64,000 nucleotides of DNA from Selaginella moellendorffii (Eukaryota > Streptophyta > Lycopodiopsida > Selaginellales > Selaginellaceae): positions 2,034,107-2,098,106 of the forward strand of contig NW_003314276.1 of NCBI RefSeq assembly GCF_000143415.4. The letters run 5' to 3'. The notes under the pieces are model-generated. The model made no database searches. It was given only the letters and a program-made list of their open reading frames with translations, and was not told the DNA's origin. Below, piece after piece: positions 1 through 10,103 of this stretch (position 1 is the stretch's first letter; every line of letters starts with the position of its first letter). Both the position numbers and the translations under genes were made by a program.

Positions 1-463
1 GACTGTTTTCTTCTGTGTCAACAACCTCTAAAATCGCAACTCCAATATCATCCCAGCCCAATTCTTGATTAGCAACCGCATCTCTTGGATCGACAACTGT
101 GGCTAAGCCCTCAGCTACCACCTCCCCCTCGGGGTTGTTTAGAAACACCTTCGCCTGAATCCATGTAGCACGGTTCTTAAGATCCACGGAGGGAACATGC
201 GTCGCACTTGCGCTGTCCCCAACATCTGCTTTCTTTTGAAGATTTTTCAAGGCAACAACAACATTTACCCCGACGACCATCTCTCCTCGTTCAATAGCGA
301 CCACATTCCCATCGAAGACAGTCTCTACTGATACAGCAGCATTGCCTTCCCCAAGCCTTTGACAGTGTATAACAAAGTTCCGATCCATAGACACAAGGGT
401 CCCTTTTGCAACTCTCTTCCCACCATTCAAAATGTAAATCATTTCCCCAACCCTGAAGGCCAT
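1..463 (-). pseudogene. DDE-type transposase candidate, 5' end (copy A, partial)
   Basis: The ATG is at 463-461 and the frame runs off the left edge of the window. The roughly 154 visible residues match residues 1-154 of the complete gene at 52474-49333, with a few substitutions such as KV to MI near residue 8. This N-terminal part is a beta-rich module beginning MAFRVGEKVYILNGG in B. It contains no catalytic motif, and whether copy A is intact upstream cannot be judged. It is typed as pseudogene because the accompanying gene is clearly broken. Confidence 0.6.
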
Positions 464-608
464 TCTAAAAGTGCAGAAAAGAAGTTAAGACCATACAAAA
501 AATGATTGGAGAATGGCCTAAATCATAACATACCAAACAACCTCAAGGCCACATGCCATTATTCAAACATGCTATTGACACCCACGTGAAATTTCGCATT
601 CACAAAAT

Positions 609-628
609 TGGCATGAGGCCTCATGCCA
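609..628. repeat. Perfect palindrome of the dispersed 22-bp family
   Basis: TGGCATGAGG followed directly by its exact reverse complement. The same palindrome lies at 52628-52647 in copy B. Confidence 0.9.
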
Positions 629-705
629 TCTTGATATACACACAGCTGCAAGCAAGTAAAAACATACATGACAATACGCTAGCCATGAAATTGCAAGGGC
701 CCAAG

Positions 706-727
706 ATGGCATGTGGCCTCATGCCAT
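706..727. repeat. 22-bp palindrome family member
   Basis: Near-perfect palindrome with ATGGCATG at the left and CATGCCAT at the right around a GGCC-type centre. It is in the transposon spacer. Confidence 0.85.
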
Positions 728-822
728 TTCTAAATGTGGTCCTAAGCCATTCCATGGTGAACATACCAGGAAGCACAAGTGCCGAATATCAAGAGGAAGC
801 GGTAGCCACACCAAAGACAGTG

Positions 823-958
823 CCGCTCACAACACCGCAAGTACTCGTAGTGCCGCTCGCAACACTGCAACTGCTCGTAGCGCCGCTCGCACAAACTGCC
901 ACTCGCATAAATTGCCGCTCGCAATGGTGCTCGCAATGCCGCAACCGCTCGTAGACGC
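823..958. repeat. Minisatellite, GCCGCTCGCA-based
   Basis: Imperfect tandem copies of a unit of about 15-28 bp built from GCCGCTCGCAACA and CTGCTCGTAGC. It recurs at about 52840-52977 in copy B with different unit variants, as expected for an unstable minisatellite. It opens long frames on both strands that are not considered genes. Confidence 0.7.
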
Positions 959-1750
959 ATAAACCACAGCCCACAACGCCGCTTACACAAGCAGCGCTCA
1001 CTGCGCTCAGCGGAACCAAAAACACGGCGCACAAAAATGATAGACCTAGGAATGAGTTCGAGAATTCAAAAATAACACACGCTTGAACGTCACATCAAAT
1101 CCTCTGACAAACCAGATTTTATGATTCCTCTGACAAATTTCAAACTGAGTAGCTTCTAGACTTTGCTGTCGGAGGTTGAACTTTGTCACATCATGTCCTT
1201 GCCTCGATTCAGCTGTGCCATGTCAGTGATTCGAACTTTGCCATGCCATGTCAGCAATCCGCGCCAAGATTATTCGCCGTGTAAAGGAATAATTATGCTG
1301 TGTGTGTACGTCCATTTATGGCAATATAAGGCCACACGCCATTCAAAGAATAATGCTAGTCGAGCATTTTTTGGTGCATTTTTGGGTTCAAAATTGCATG
1401 AGCCCACACGCTATAAAGTTTACCTGTACCAAAAATAAAAACAGCTTTATTTATTTGGGAATTTAAGTGGTTGAGGCATTTTTAAACTTACAAACACATG
1501 CCTTACTTACATTCCTTTGGTTGCTTAAAATTCAAAAATATTATAAACTTTTTTTTTTGCATTTTCAATGTTTTCAATTATGGTTTTTGATTTTCGCAGG
1601 ACCAGCCTAGTAATTTATTTGCATCCCGTCATGTTTATAGCTAGCTTTCATTTGTCCCCTTCGCTAGCCTGAGATACATTTGCTCGGCATCTGCCTCTTA
1701 CAGCATTTGCCCAGAAAGGGCATCTTTCTTCACGCAGCATTTGCCACATG

Positions 1751-1776
1751 TTTAGGGTTTAGGGTTTAGGGTTTAG
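1751..1776 (+). repeat. Interstitial telomere-type repeat (TTTAGGG)n
   Basis: Three full TTTAGGG units plus TTTAG. The counterpart in copy B (53806-53838) has one more, mutated, unit. This is the Arabidopsis-type plant telomere heptamer. It lies between two divergent transposon genes, where it could act as a promoter telo-box; that role is inference. Confidence 0.85.
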
Positions 1777-3047
1777 CAATTCAGTAGCTTGATAAACATG
1801 CAAATACAGAACTTGATGCAAAATCCTTTGATATGTCACAATGCCCCTAGGACCATAAACACATTTCAATAGAGAGGGTCCATTCATTTCATAACTCCTT
1901 ACATAGATCTTGGTGAAACCAGAGTTAGTGAAGTTAGTTTCTTGTGATCCCGCATCTGATTGTGATGTTCCTTTGCAGTGTCGATGGAAAGGTCAATGCA
2001 CACCAAATTGTAAAATCTTGGAGCAAAATAACGGTCGGATCTATGGCAAATGCCCCTGAAACATTGTAAGGCTCGTGTGGTCTCATGTGGTGTCCGATCG
2101 AGATGCTTCTTTGCAGGGTCATCAAGAAGGACATTGTATACCATTCTTTATTTAGCTGAACATCTGGCATTTTTGGAAATACAAGATGCTTTGGAATATC
2201 CAATCATGCATAGTATAAATATAGCGAGGGTATTAAATAATATCCCAATCATGATCTTTCTTTTGGATTTCGCATGCATGCAGTCCAAGGAATGATGACG
2301 TTGCGGATTTCTTTTGGATTTCACGTGCATGCATGCGCGCGGCGATCCAGAAATTAATGGTGGCGCCCAAGTCCGAGGAATGATGACGTTGCGGGATTAC
2401 CAACCGTCGTGACATTTCGCGCGTGTGAGGTTAGGTTTTGCATCGTACTCACGCTCGCACACTCGCGCTCGCATCGCGCTCCCACTCGCGATCACGCTCA
2501 CATTCGCGCTCATCTACCTTCTCTACAGGTTTCTCGTGTGCATCGACGTCCACTTGCGCTTGCATCACACTCGCGCTCGTGTGCATCGGCGTCCACTTCA
2601 AGACACACCCAATTTGTAACTTCGCCGCCAACTCCGCCGCCCACTCCGCCACCCACACACAGCCCACTTGGCGTCCCGGGAGATTTCAGCGCCACTCTCC
2701 AACTGTAAGTGGCAGAGTAGCCTTGCTGCTACGATCCGCTGCACACACAGTGCACATTCGCCAGCGAGTCCGGCCTCGATTGTCACGGCCTTCATTCGGC
2801 TTCAAATGGTAAGTCTTTTAGGCCAAGTAGAAAATGGCATGAGGCCACATGCCATTCAGTAGCAACATTGGCATGCACCGATTGGGCTTTCGAGTGCAGT
2901 CTGGTTATAAATGGCGTGTAGCCTCACGCCATCTTAGGATGCAGCCTCAAGACATCTGATGCAGTGGTGAATGGCGTGTGGCCTCACGTTATTTCCAGCT
3001 GCTAGCTTTTCATCTGTCAGCTCTAATTGTTGTGCATTTCTGAACAG

Positions 3048-4952
3048 GCGAAGAATTGCGTTCTTCTTCCAGCCACTGTCAATGTGGATGCAAAGAAGGG
3101 GGAGGAGCTCACCAGTTGGACTTTCGGGATGGAAGGCGAGGATCTGATGCTGTACAACACAGATGGTGGGAGAAAAGAATGCATGGGGATCCTCATCCAA
3201 GTGACAGACACTCCATGCAGTTCCATGCAAGAATATGGATTGGCACTTGTGGTAGAGACAGCGTCCGCCTTCAAGATCCACCTTGCACATCCTAGCGGCT
3301 TCTCGGAGCGGGGCAGCGGCTATGAGGAATTCCTAGAGGGAGCTAGGGAGAGGTTGTCCAGGAGGCCCACAATTTCAAAGACGCTGCGGGTCTATGAAGA
3401 TCACATGGAATCCACGGACCTCACCTACGGCGATGTTCAAAAACTATATTCCAACATTGAGCCGTTGAGAGTGCCTCCAGTTCGCGAAGCGAAGGGGAAG
3501 GGGGTCGATCTGGAAACTACCGCGAAGCAGAAAAGGGTGGTCAAGCTCAAGCCGACGTCCGACTCTCCTGCTCCAAAAAAGAAACTACTCGGTGATGCCA
3601 TTGCCTCGGGTTCGAACACTACACCCACCAAAAAGAAGAGCCGCAAAGAGCAGAAAGAGCAAGAAGAGGCAGCAAAAATTGTCGCAGATAATAGTACTTG
3701 TTACTATTCCAACAAAGTATATACAATCGACGTGAGCCGTATCGACATCCAAAGCAAATACAACCACAGGCTAGTATCTGATGAGTGGGTGGAGAAACTG
3801 AAGCAGAAGATGCTGGCAAGTCCAGTAACACCCGACATCGCAGACGTGATCCCCTACTACCGAACAATGAAGGGCGAGACGAAGTTTCCAGACTTGATCA
3901 ATAGGAAGGTGTTGGACGATCAGAACATCCGGTTCTATGCCGTCTCCGGGCAGCATTCTAGCTTGGCGATGCAACAGATAGTTGTGGATATTATGGTGGG
4001 CGAGGAGGTGAAGAAAGTCTTCAAGACAAGAGTTGTCCACCTGATAAAAGGCAACTCGCCCCTCCGATCTATCATATACATCTCCCACGCGCAGAATGTC
4101 AAGCAAAAAACGTGCTACAAATTGGGTCTGCACGAGACATTGGCACGAACACGGAAGCTCTGGGTTCAACTGAAGAAGCCACAAAAACCAGGACAAGGAC
4201 GTGCACTAGCAACTAGCGCCTGGCAGATAAGCCTCGTTGCATGTGGCATAGCATGTGGCCTCACGCCATTTCCATTGCAGGAATTCTCGAGTCTTCTCTC
4301 GAAAACACTGGGGGTCAATGACACACTCAGCATCCATAACATTCTACTCGCGACAAAAGTTGTTTTTGACAAATGGGTAGATGTGCTGAGGAGGTACCAT
4401 GACAGGGAGTTGCTAAACTCAATGGGTGTGGAGGACGGCCAGAAGCCCAATGATTTGAAGCTCAACGCCTTGCGTTTCTCGCGGTCTCTAGACGACGACG
4501 ACCTTCTGACAGTGGCTAATGCTCTTCTACGTGGTGAGGTAATCTTCAACAAGACCAAAATGACTCCCGGCCATATTGTGACATACGAGGACTTGTGCAC
4601 GACTCTGAGAGCTCGTGCGCTATTGAAGGATTGGATCTTCGAGCAAGTGGCTGTGGAGAGGGTGAGCATCGACACCACGCAAGAGATGATGGAAGAGCTG
4701 GAGTTGTCAAATGAAGACATCGACGAGTACGTGAAGGGGGCCCCCAAGTTCATCGATCTGCTGCGGGATGCCACAAAAAGTAAAGCTGAGAAGTTGGATC
4801 AGTATCCAAATTTCATTAAGAGGGATGTCGACCGCCGGCTTCAGAAACAGCTCGACCCCGCAGCAGAGGCCTATCGAGAACCTTACCGGGTATACGTGAA
4901 TTCGGATGAGGATCAAAGGTGGAGGAGCATCGTTTCCCGCGGAGATGAGTAG
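3048..4952 (+). pseudogene. ParB/sulfiredoxin-like segment of the transposon gene (copy A)
   Basis: The ParB-like domain lies at about 3700-4095. Its pattern is a beta strand (VYTIDVSRIDI), a conserved N-H-R site (KYNHRLVSDEWVEKL), a P-x-x-AD strand, then FYAVSGQHSSLAMQQIV, which fits the vidGhHRlxAa signature of ParB/Srx proteins. In that superfamily this loop binds or hydrolyses a nucleotide; here His replaces nothing essential that can be judged by eye. Upstream is a Lys-rich, probably nuclear-targeting, stretch (about 3525-3660). The segment ends at TAG 4950, which reads CAG in copy B. Assignment is by pattern only. Confidence 0.6.
4248..4269. repeat. Palindrome inside a 54-bp intron with a lost donor
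   Basis: A 22-bp palindrome family member (TGTGGCCTCA core) fills most of intron 4227-4280. In copy A the donor reads AT instead of GT, but 54 is a multiple of three and the frame stays open, so the intron could be retained as 18 extra residues. Confidence 0.75.
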
Positions 4953-5589
4953 GTTAAGAACATCTTTTGTGTGATGGACTTCACAAACGAGGAGATCACT
5001 CATGCAGACGAAGTCAGCTCCATCATTGACTTAATGGTGGGACTTGCGGAGGTGGAATCTTCAGTCCACTATATGATCTACGATTCCGAATCCTATCACA
5101 AGTTCTGGAAGGCCTTGAACGAGGTGAAGGCTCAGTTGAAAGGCAAAGAGATGCGGGAGATCCATGGGATAATGGCTAAGAAGAAGATACCGACGAATGT
5201 CCGCATCTTCACACTCGCCCTTGTTATTGGTCCTGCAGCAGAGTGGGACTGGAGTGACTTCCCAGCTTCGTTCAACAAGGCCGATCGAATTGATCTGAGG
5301 GAGGTCAATTTACCCGTGCCTGAGGAACTGAAGACGGCTATGGAGCTTTCGAATCCAAAGAAAGCTCTAGGTGCAGCATGGGAAATGCTCAGCTGGGTCT
5401 TCAATGCAATAGTGGGTGACTCCAAGGGCAAATGCGTTGTCGAGTACAACTGCGGCGGACTATTCTTTCGAGTCGCACTACTCAAGGGTGTCCCGTGTGT
5501 TGCGGTGACAAACTCCATTGAAGAGGTGACTTCAATGGAGCATATAATTACAGTTGCCAAAGAAAAACAGTATCTTCTCCGCGAACCTT
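4953..5589 (+). pseudogene. Possible degenerate methyltransferase-like segment (copy A)
   Basis: Continues the same reading frame after the copy-A stop. Near the end, KCVVEYNCGGLFFRVALL (about 5430-5485) resembles SAM-methyltransferase motif I (VLDxFxGxGxxxxAAL), followed by a hydrophobic strand ending in an acidic residue. An upstream LALVIGPAAEWDWSDFP could be a ruined motif IV (DPPY/W) strand. That order, IV before I, fits beta-class DNA methyltransferases, which do occur fused to ParB-like domains in phages and bacteria. The catalytic DPPY is absent, so activity is unlikely. A plain Rossmann-like or unrelated fold is possible. Confidence 0.35.
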
Positions 5590-5860
5590 GTGAGTACGCA
5601 CTTTAAGTTTAAACACTATCTCACAAGCTCTGTATGCAGGAGCGTGGCCACCCCCAGATGCTGAAACGGCGTTAACAGCTACTGATGTTAGGCCGAGCTC
5701 ACAACTTGCACAAAGTAAGGTCACGTGAGGCCTCACGTCATTTTGATTATAGATCGTTGTGAATATTCAGACACGAGGACTGAAAAGCGCACTGGTGGCG
5801 CGTTGAAGAAGGACAAATAGACAAGCAATAGGAAAAAAGGAGGTACAAATTATATTTGCA

Positions 5861-5882
5861 ATGGCGTGTGGTCTCATGCCAT
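5861..5882. repeat. Palindrome within a short intron
   Basis: 22-bp palindrome family member in the roughly 49-bp intron that follows exon 5753-5842; the intron ends CTTGCAG just after it. The next intron has another at 6052-6073, and the 38-bp intron 5715-5752 holds a third (about 5721-5740). Confidence 0.8.
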
Positions 5883-6082
5883 TCCTTGCAGGAGACACTT
5901 CTTCAAAGGCAAAACAGGCAAGCACCAGCCAAGCTCAAACTGACAGTGGTCATAAAAAGCGAAAGCACGTTGGACAGTCGTCGGGATCATAGGCATTTGA
6001 TTCAAAAAGGAAGAAGGGCAATGAAAAGATGATAGGTAATGCCTCGCAGTTATGGCGTGTGTGCTCATGCCATTCATTGCAG

Positions 6083-6649
6083 ATCAAGGGCTGAGTGAAA
6101 GGAGCCAGTCACCACCTCCTGACTCAGATTCCTATGGCGGACTCCCCTTCCCCAATCTCAATGGAGAGGTACAATGGATGAGGGATGCTTTTCAAGTCAG
6201 GGCCACGTTTTTCTCATCTCATCGTCTTCGAAGGGTGCAAGAACGTGCAGAAACCATGTTAAGACAGTCGGGTGAGGATACGGTCCTAGGTCAAGCACTA
6301 AAACAGGCTATGGATGTCTTGTATTTTGAGATGGAGACTCGGCCAGATGATTTTCCCAAGATGGTCCTGGAAAAACAAGCCATCCAGCCTGAGCAGCCTA
6401 TGGAAGAAATGCAGGAGGGGGATGAGGAGCCAGAGAAAGATAATGAGCAGGAAGAGCAGAAGGACGAAGAGGAGGACAAAGAAGAGGAGGACGAAGAAGA
6501 GGAGGACGAAGAAGAGGAGGACAAAGAGGACTTGGATGGTCCTCACAATGGTGACGATCACAATAACGACGATGACGATGATGATGACGATGGCCAGCCT
6601 GAGGTGGCCAAAGAGCAGCGTAGGAAGGTCATACAAGACAAACCATCAG
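6083..6649 (+). pseudogene. Helical plus acidic exon of the transposon gene (copy A)
   Basis: Encodes about 189 residues. The first part (to about 6400) looks helical and ordered (WMRDAFQVRATFF). The second is a long Glu/Asp tract, with GAAGAGGAGGAC repeats giving Glu-rich runs (about 6410-6535) and then Asp-rich runs (6540-6595). Acidic tracts of this sort occur in histone-binding or activation regions; no specific function is claimed. In-frame repeat units differ in number between copies A and B only slightly. Confidence 0.6.
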
Positions 6650-6925
6650 GTAAATAATAGTACATCCATTCCTAACCTTTTACCATTTCTAACATTGTCC
6701 ATATAGATCGCAGAAGAAATGGTAAGTAGAAATTATTCAGTTGAATTAAGATACAAACTCTAGCCTTTAGTGTCGAGGAAGGATAGTGCCAAGCAAGGGT
6801 CGAAACGTATGTTCAATCCTTCAGAATCAGCAGTGCGCCCAAGTGATATCGGTCCTAGTTCCTCAATAGCAGTTGATGGTAAATACAGTATAATCGATTC
6901 AATGTGCTAATGAGTTTGTTTTTAG

Positions 6926-7504
6926 TAGCCAGTAGGGAGGATACCATCTCAATCGAAGGGAGATATTTGGACATGCATATGGATCTGCCAATAGACTCTA
7001 CTTGCCTGCAAGAGTCATCAGAGTTGGTGGAGGCTACTATCCATATCAACGCCAAGCAAGCTGACCACGCTCCACTTGATGCTGCCCATACCACTGAGTC
7101 AATCTTGTCCACGTATCCAACTGACGGTGACCAGGCGCCATTGGACCCGCATGAGACCGCCCCAGCCACCGAGCTGGTCGTATCCTCATTTCCAACGTGT
7201 GCCCAATCGTCTGACTACGCGCCGTTGGAACCTCCCTACACTGCCCCTGCTGCCTGTTTGGTCATGTCCACTTTGCCAATGGAGGCACCAGCTGAAATGG
7301 CGTGTGATCACACGCCATCGGAACCACCCCATGCCACTGTTGAGCCAGTTGTACCAGAGTCTACAGCTGAAATGGCATGTGCCCACACGCCATCGGATGC
7401 GATTGACCCCACATTGCAGAGGAGAGTATTTCCACCCTTCACGTTTCCTCGACCAAAACCCTCTAAACGACCATCGGGAGCACCATTCGCTAATATTGTA
7501 GATG
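6926..7504 (+). pseudogene. Pro/Thr/Ala-rich exon with two in-frame palindromes (copy A)
   Basis: A low-complexity linker with degenerate repeats around DHAPLDxxHTTES and YAPLEPPYTAPA. Two members of the 22-bp palindrome family are read in frame: 7297-7318 (perfect, encoding EMACDHTPS) and 7372-7393 (encoding EMACAHTPS). In copy B the equivalent exon ends early with TAA TGA at 60097-60102. Confidence 0.55.
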
Positions 7505-7551
7505 GTAAAATTGACTTGTACCATTTTTTATGCTAACGCATTTCATTTCAG

Positions 7552-8414
7552 AGTCACGGCGAAAGTACTGTATCGTTTTTTATCTGAACGGTGTCCTTTT
7601 CTCCCATGAGCGTGGCTCGTCCTCGAATGTCACTGCACCCTCCAAAGCCTGCGGTCGCAAGTTGGTCAAAAGAGACAGATTCACATTAATCACACGGGAG
7701 AAACTGCGGGATCTAATAATGACCATGCGACACTTAAAACAGAGGGCCGGGTTCAATTTGCAATTGGGAGTTTGGACATCCATGATGTGCCACAATGCAT
7801 TAACGTTGCTACAGATGATGCACGATCAAACGTGAGTAATATTACCATTTGACTTTCTCCTAACGCAGGAGGATTGCTTGACTATGGTCCATGTGAGGGG
7901 TAGCAAGCCCATCTTCGTCAAGCCAGAGGCTGTAGTGATGAACCGGATTGCTAGGTCAAGTGAAATCCTCATCATCGATGACTTGCCGATTAAAACTGCA
8001 GCGAACACGCACACATATGCAGTGCACCCCATCTCTTGCAGTATGGAAACTAGGGAGAAGAAACCGTATGTTCTGGGGGACTTTGCAAAACGGCTTGAAG
8101 CGATGGTGATAGAGAACCGGCCAGTCCAGGAGGTGGCTGCAGAAATCAACCAAATGGCAGATGGAACGGTATATCAGAAGCCATTTGATCGGACAGACAC
8201 CAGTCATCATTTATGGCATGTATATTGTCTAGCTAAGCACTATCCGCATCTCCATAATCTGCTCAACCGGATGGGTTCTTCGACCACTGAACATGAGCGT
8301 GGACGTATTAGAGAAGAGATGGCATTACTATTGGGTCTAAATCCTGATAGTGTGGAGAGTGATGAAATTCCAAGATTATTGTATAGGCGTTGGAGGCAAA
8401 AAATAACAGTCTGA
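7552..8414 (+). pseudogene. FCP1/NIF-like HAD phosphatase domain, C-terminal exon (copy A)
   Basis: About 287 codons. Motif I reads YCIVFYLNGVLF here (DLNGVLF in copy B). Motif II is the LGVWTS stretch, and motif III is EILIIDDLPIKTAANT with the DD of HAD enzymes. This is the layout of the NIF/FCP1-like family, whose members dephosphorylate Ser/Thr, classically on the RNA polymerase II C-terminal domain. Plant relatives often have DLNG instead of DLDG. The D-to-Y change and the TGA at 7833-7835 (CGA in B) make this copy dead. Confidence 0.6.
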
Positions 8415-8832
8415 GATGGCATGTATTTATTTAAAAATGTAACTTATTATGGCATGGGGTTCCATGCCATTGTATTAATATTAAAAGACAATTCTTTGAG
8501 AGGATTTGCATTATACTAGAAGTGTTACAGCATGTTATTGGAAGTCTACGAAGTTGTTTTATTAATAAGGGGAAAGTAAAAATTGAATGGGGACTTGGGC
8601 TCCACCTAGACTCGGAGCAACTGAGCCAATATTAAAAGGATGGAAAGAAATTGGACAACGATAACAAGGAGAAGAGAGAGGTGAAGCAATGGCAGGGGGA
8701 GGAGAAGTGATTGAGTAGACATTTCCTTGTTTAAAATAAAATGGCATGTGCCTCAATGCAGTTGAATTTTGTTATATTTATATACTATATAAAGGTTTGG
8801 AAACCTTATGTTACAAGTGGGATAATGACAAT
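8415..8832. other. Transposon 3' subterminal region (copy A)
   Basis: Non-coding sequence from the end of the ParB-like gene to the terminal repeat, matching 61047-61464. It includes a near-perfect palindrome at 8449-8470 just after the stop codon, possibly in the 3' UTR, and a purine-rich stretch (GAGAAGAGAGAGG) near 8670. Confidence 0.5.
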
Positions 8833-8854
8833 TCCCACTTTAACGAAATAGAGC
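8833..8854. repeat. Right terminal inverted repeat of transposon copy A
   Basis: 22 bp identical to the right end of copy B (61465-61486) and the reverse complement of the left end of copy B (47779-47800), which begins GCTCTATTTCGTTAAAG. Just inside it lies a partner AAGTGGGA, forming a short hairpin with TCCCACTT. Confidence 0.85.
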
Positions 8855-10088
8855 TTTTGCTTAGTTGCGTCGTAGTTGTCAAGTTCTACAACTCATTGCT
8901 GGTGCTTCCCATCATTATCTGGGTCACCACACTCGAACTGCATGCTCTGCAGCTTAGGCTATGCCATTCCCATTTCTATTGGGATTCCTTTGGCAAGGGG
9001 TTCTCATGAACCCACTAACATAGCCTCAAGGTATCACACCTTGGCACATTTGGTGTCTCCACACCATCGGCTCCACGAGCTTACCTCTATGACACTTCTC
9101 CTTTGTGTCTAAGTCTTTGTCAAGACCAATACCACTCTTTCTCATGCCAACCATCCGTTAGCACTGCACCATAGAGGTCACACACAACTTTGTGTCAAAG
9201 TTGTTTTCTTTTTTGGGAACACCTTTCCCACAACTTTAGCATGGCACATTTTGCCATCGATGAGATACCCTCTGTTCTCATCCTTGGATCCTATGATCCC
9301 CCCCCCCATCCTTCGTGGGGTACAACACACCTCAGTCCAAATGCTTCCATCAGTCCTTTTAGGACCATCCCCTGACTCTACTTGAGTCATCCAACAGTTT
9401 TGGACTTGGTTAATCCACAGACCCGTAAGGTCCTACTTGTAAGGCACTAACTCACTGGAATACACTTCTTGCATTCCTGTCCTACTCAAAAGGACTATTT
9501 TCACAAGTGTTACTCTGACACTTGATTTTGTTATTTGGGGGCAACTTAGGACTATTTGTCCATGTGATGAGAATACCAACTCATCTCTAAGTACACCCCC
9601 CAACTCCTTGGGTTGTTCCAGCATTTATTAAAGGTAGCCCCAGCTACCATTGCAAGGACTTGAGTCCTCTTTCGTATTTGACCTCCCACAGTCATTACCT
9701 CTGGTCTCACATTCATGAGCACCAACCTTAACTATATGAGGATAATCTTGTGACTCCTTTATTGTTTTGGAATCTACATCTTTCCCGTGATCCCAACTAT
9801 AGTTGTTTATCACAACTACGTTAGCCCATTTGCTGCGTCAAATGCTCATTTGGATCACATCCTCAGCTCTCTGAGGAGACCTTATACTGTTCCCAAGATC
9901 CCAAAGTCGTTCCATTATTGGCCCTTTTCTATCCACCACATTGTGCCCAAGTTCACGCATGAACTTGAGTGGAGAGCCATGTCCTCTCGACATGCTACTC
10001 CTCAAGGATAGGCCCACTCCTAGGACCTTCCGATGCTAACATCAATGGTGATATACTTGAGCACCAATAAAAGTTGGACTAAGGAACA

Positions 10089-10100
10089 GCTCCGATACCA
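10089..10100 (-). other. Primer-binding site, tRNA-iMet type
   Basis: On the minus strand this reads TGGTATCGGAGC, one base from the usual TGGTATCAGAGC complementary to plant initiator tRNA-Met. It lies 3 bases from the LTR end (TG...CA rule, LTR end CCTACA). The counterpart in copy B is 63158-63169. It fixes the element's orientation. Confidence 0.8.
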
Positions 10101-10103
10101 AAT

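Larger units (their letters stand above)
464..2805. promoter_or_regulatory. Divergent spacer between the two transposon genes (copy A)
   Basis: About 2.3 kb separates the two divergent starts (463 minus, 2806 plus), so promoters of both genes should lie here. It holds 22-bp-type palindromes (609-628, 706-727), a GC-rich minisatellite (823-958), a telomere-type repeat (1751-1776) and a CGCTCGCA-rich stretch (about 2445-2590) that would be 5' UTR of the ParB-like gene. Short reading frames here are rich in palindrome-encoded peptides (MRPHAI, MACGLMPF) and are not believed to be genes. No TATA box was assigned. Confidence 0.5.
2806..8414 (+). pseudogene. ParB-like / MTase-like / FCP1-like transposon gene (copy A, broken)
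   Basis: Exon structure is inferred from GT-AG sites and comparison with copy B: ATG 2806-2808, intron 2809-3047, exons 3048-4226, 4281-5589, 5640-5714, 5753-5842, and several more, ending with 7552-8414 (stop TGA). Order of parts: N-terminal region, basic NLS-like stretch, ParB-like domain, helical region, methyltransferase-like region, basic linker, Asp/Glu tract, Pro/Thr-rich region, FCP1/NIF-like domain. Lesions relative to B: TAG at 4950-4952, 5818-5820 and 5990-5992, TGA at 7833-7835, the donor of the 54-bp intron at 4227 changed from GT to AT, and the catalytic motif DLNGV changed to YLNGV. Function in transposition is unknown. Confidence 0.7.
1..8854. mobile_element. TIR DNA transposon, copy A (left part outside window)
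   Basis: This stretch is colinear and near-identical to 52011-61486, the right-hand 9.5 kb of the complete copy B. It contains the 5' end of the transposase gene (minus), the divergent spacer, the ParB-like/FCP1-like gene (plus) and the right terminal repeat at 8833-8854. Compared with B it lacks about 570 bp of spacer near 2145, and about 430 bp of flanking LTR-element DNA is missing just beyond its right end. It carries more nonsense changes than B, so it is the more decayed copy. Confidence 0.8.

Noticed and set aside
553-1438. Frames encoding MRPHAI/MACGLMPF-type peptides in the spacer
   Set aside because: The recurring peptides are translations of the 22-bp palindrome; the same peptides appear in unrelated frames and in introns.
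6291-6636. Minus-strand Ser-rich and Val/Ile/Leu-rich frames opposite the acidic tract
   Set aside because: Shadows of the GAA/GAG/GAC repeat of the plus-strand exon.
609-8470. Palindromes considered as a CRISPR-like array
   Set aside because: Spacing is irregular, members lie in introns, exons and spacers, and the sequence is eukaryotic.
9300-9308. Run of C bases as a functional site
   Set aside because: Run length differs between copies and is most simply slippage or sequencing error.
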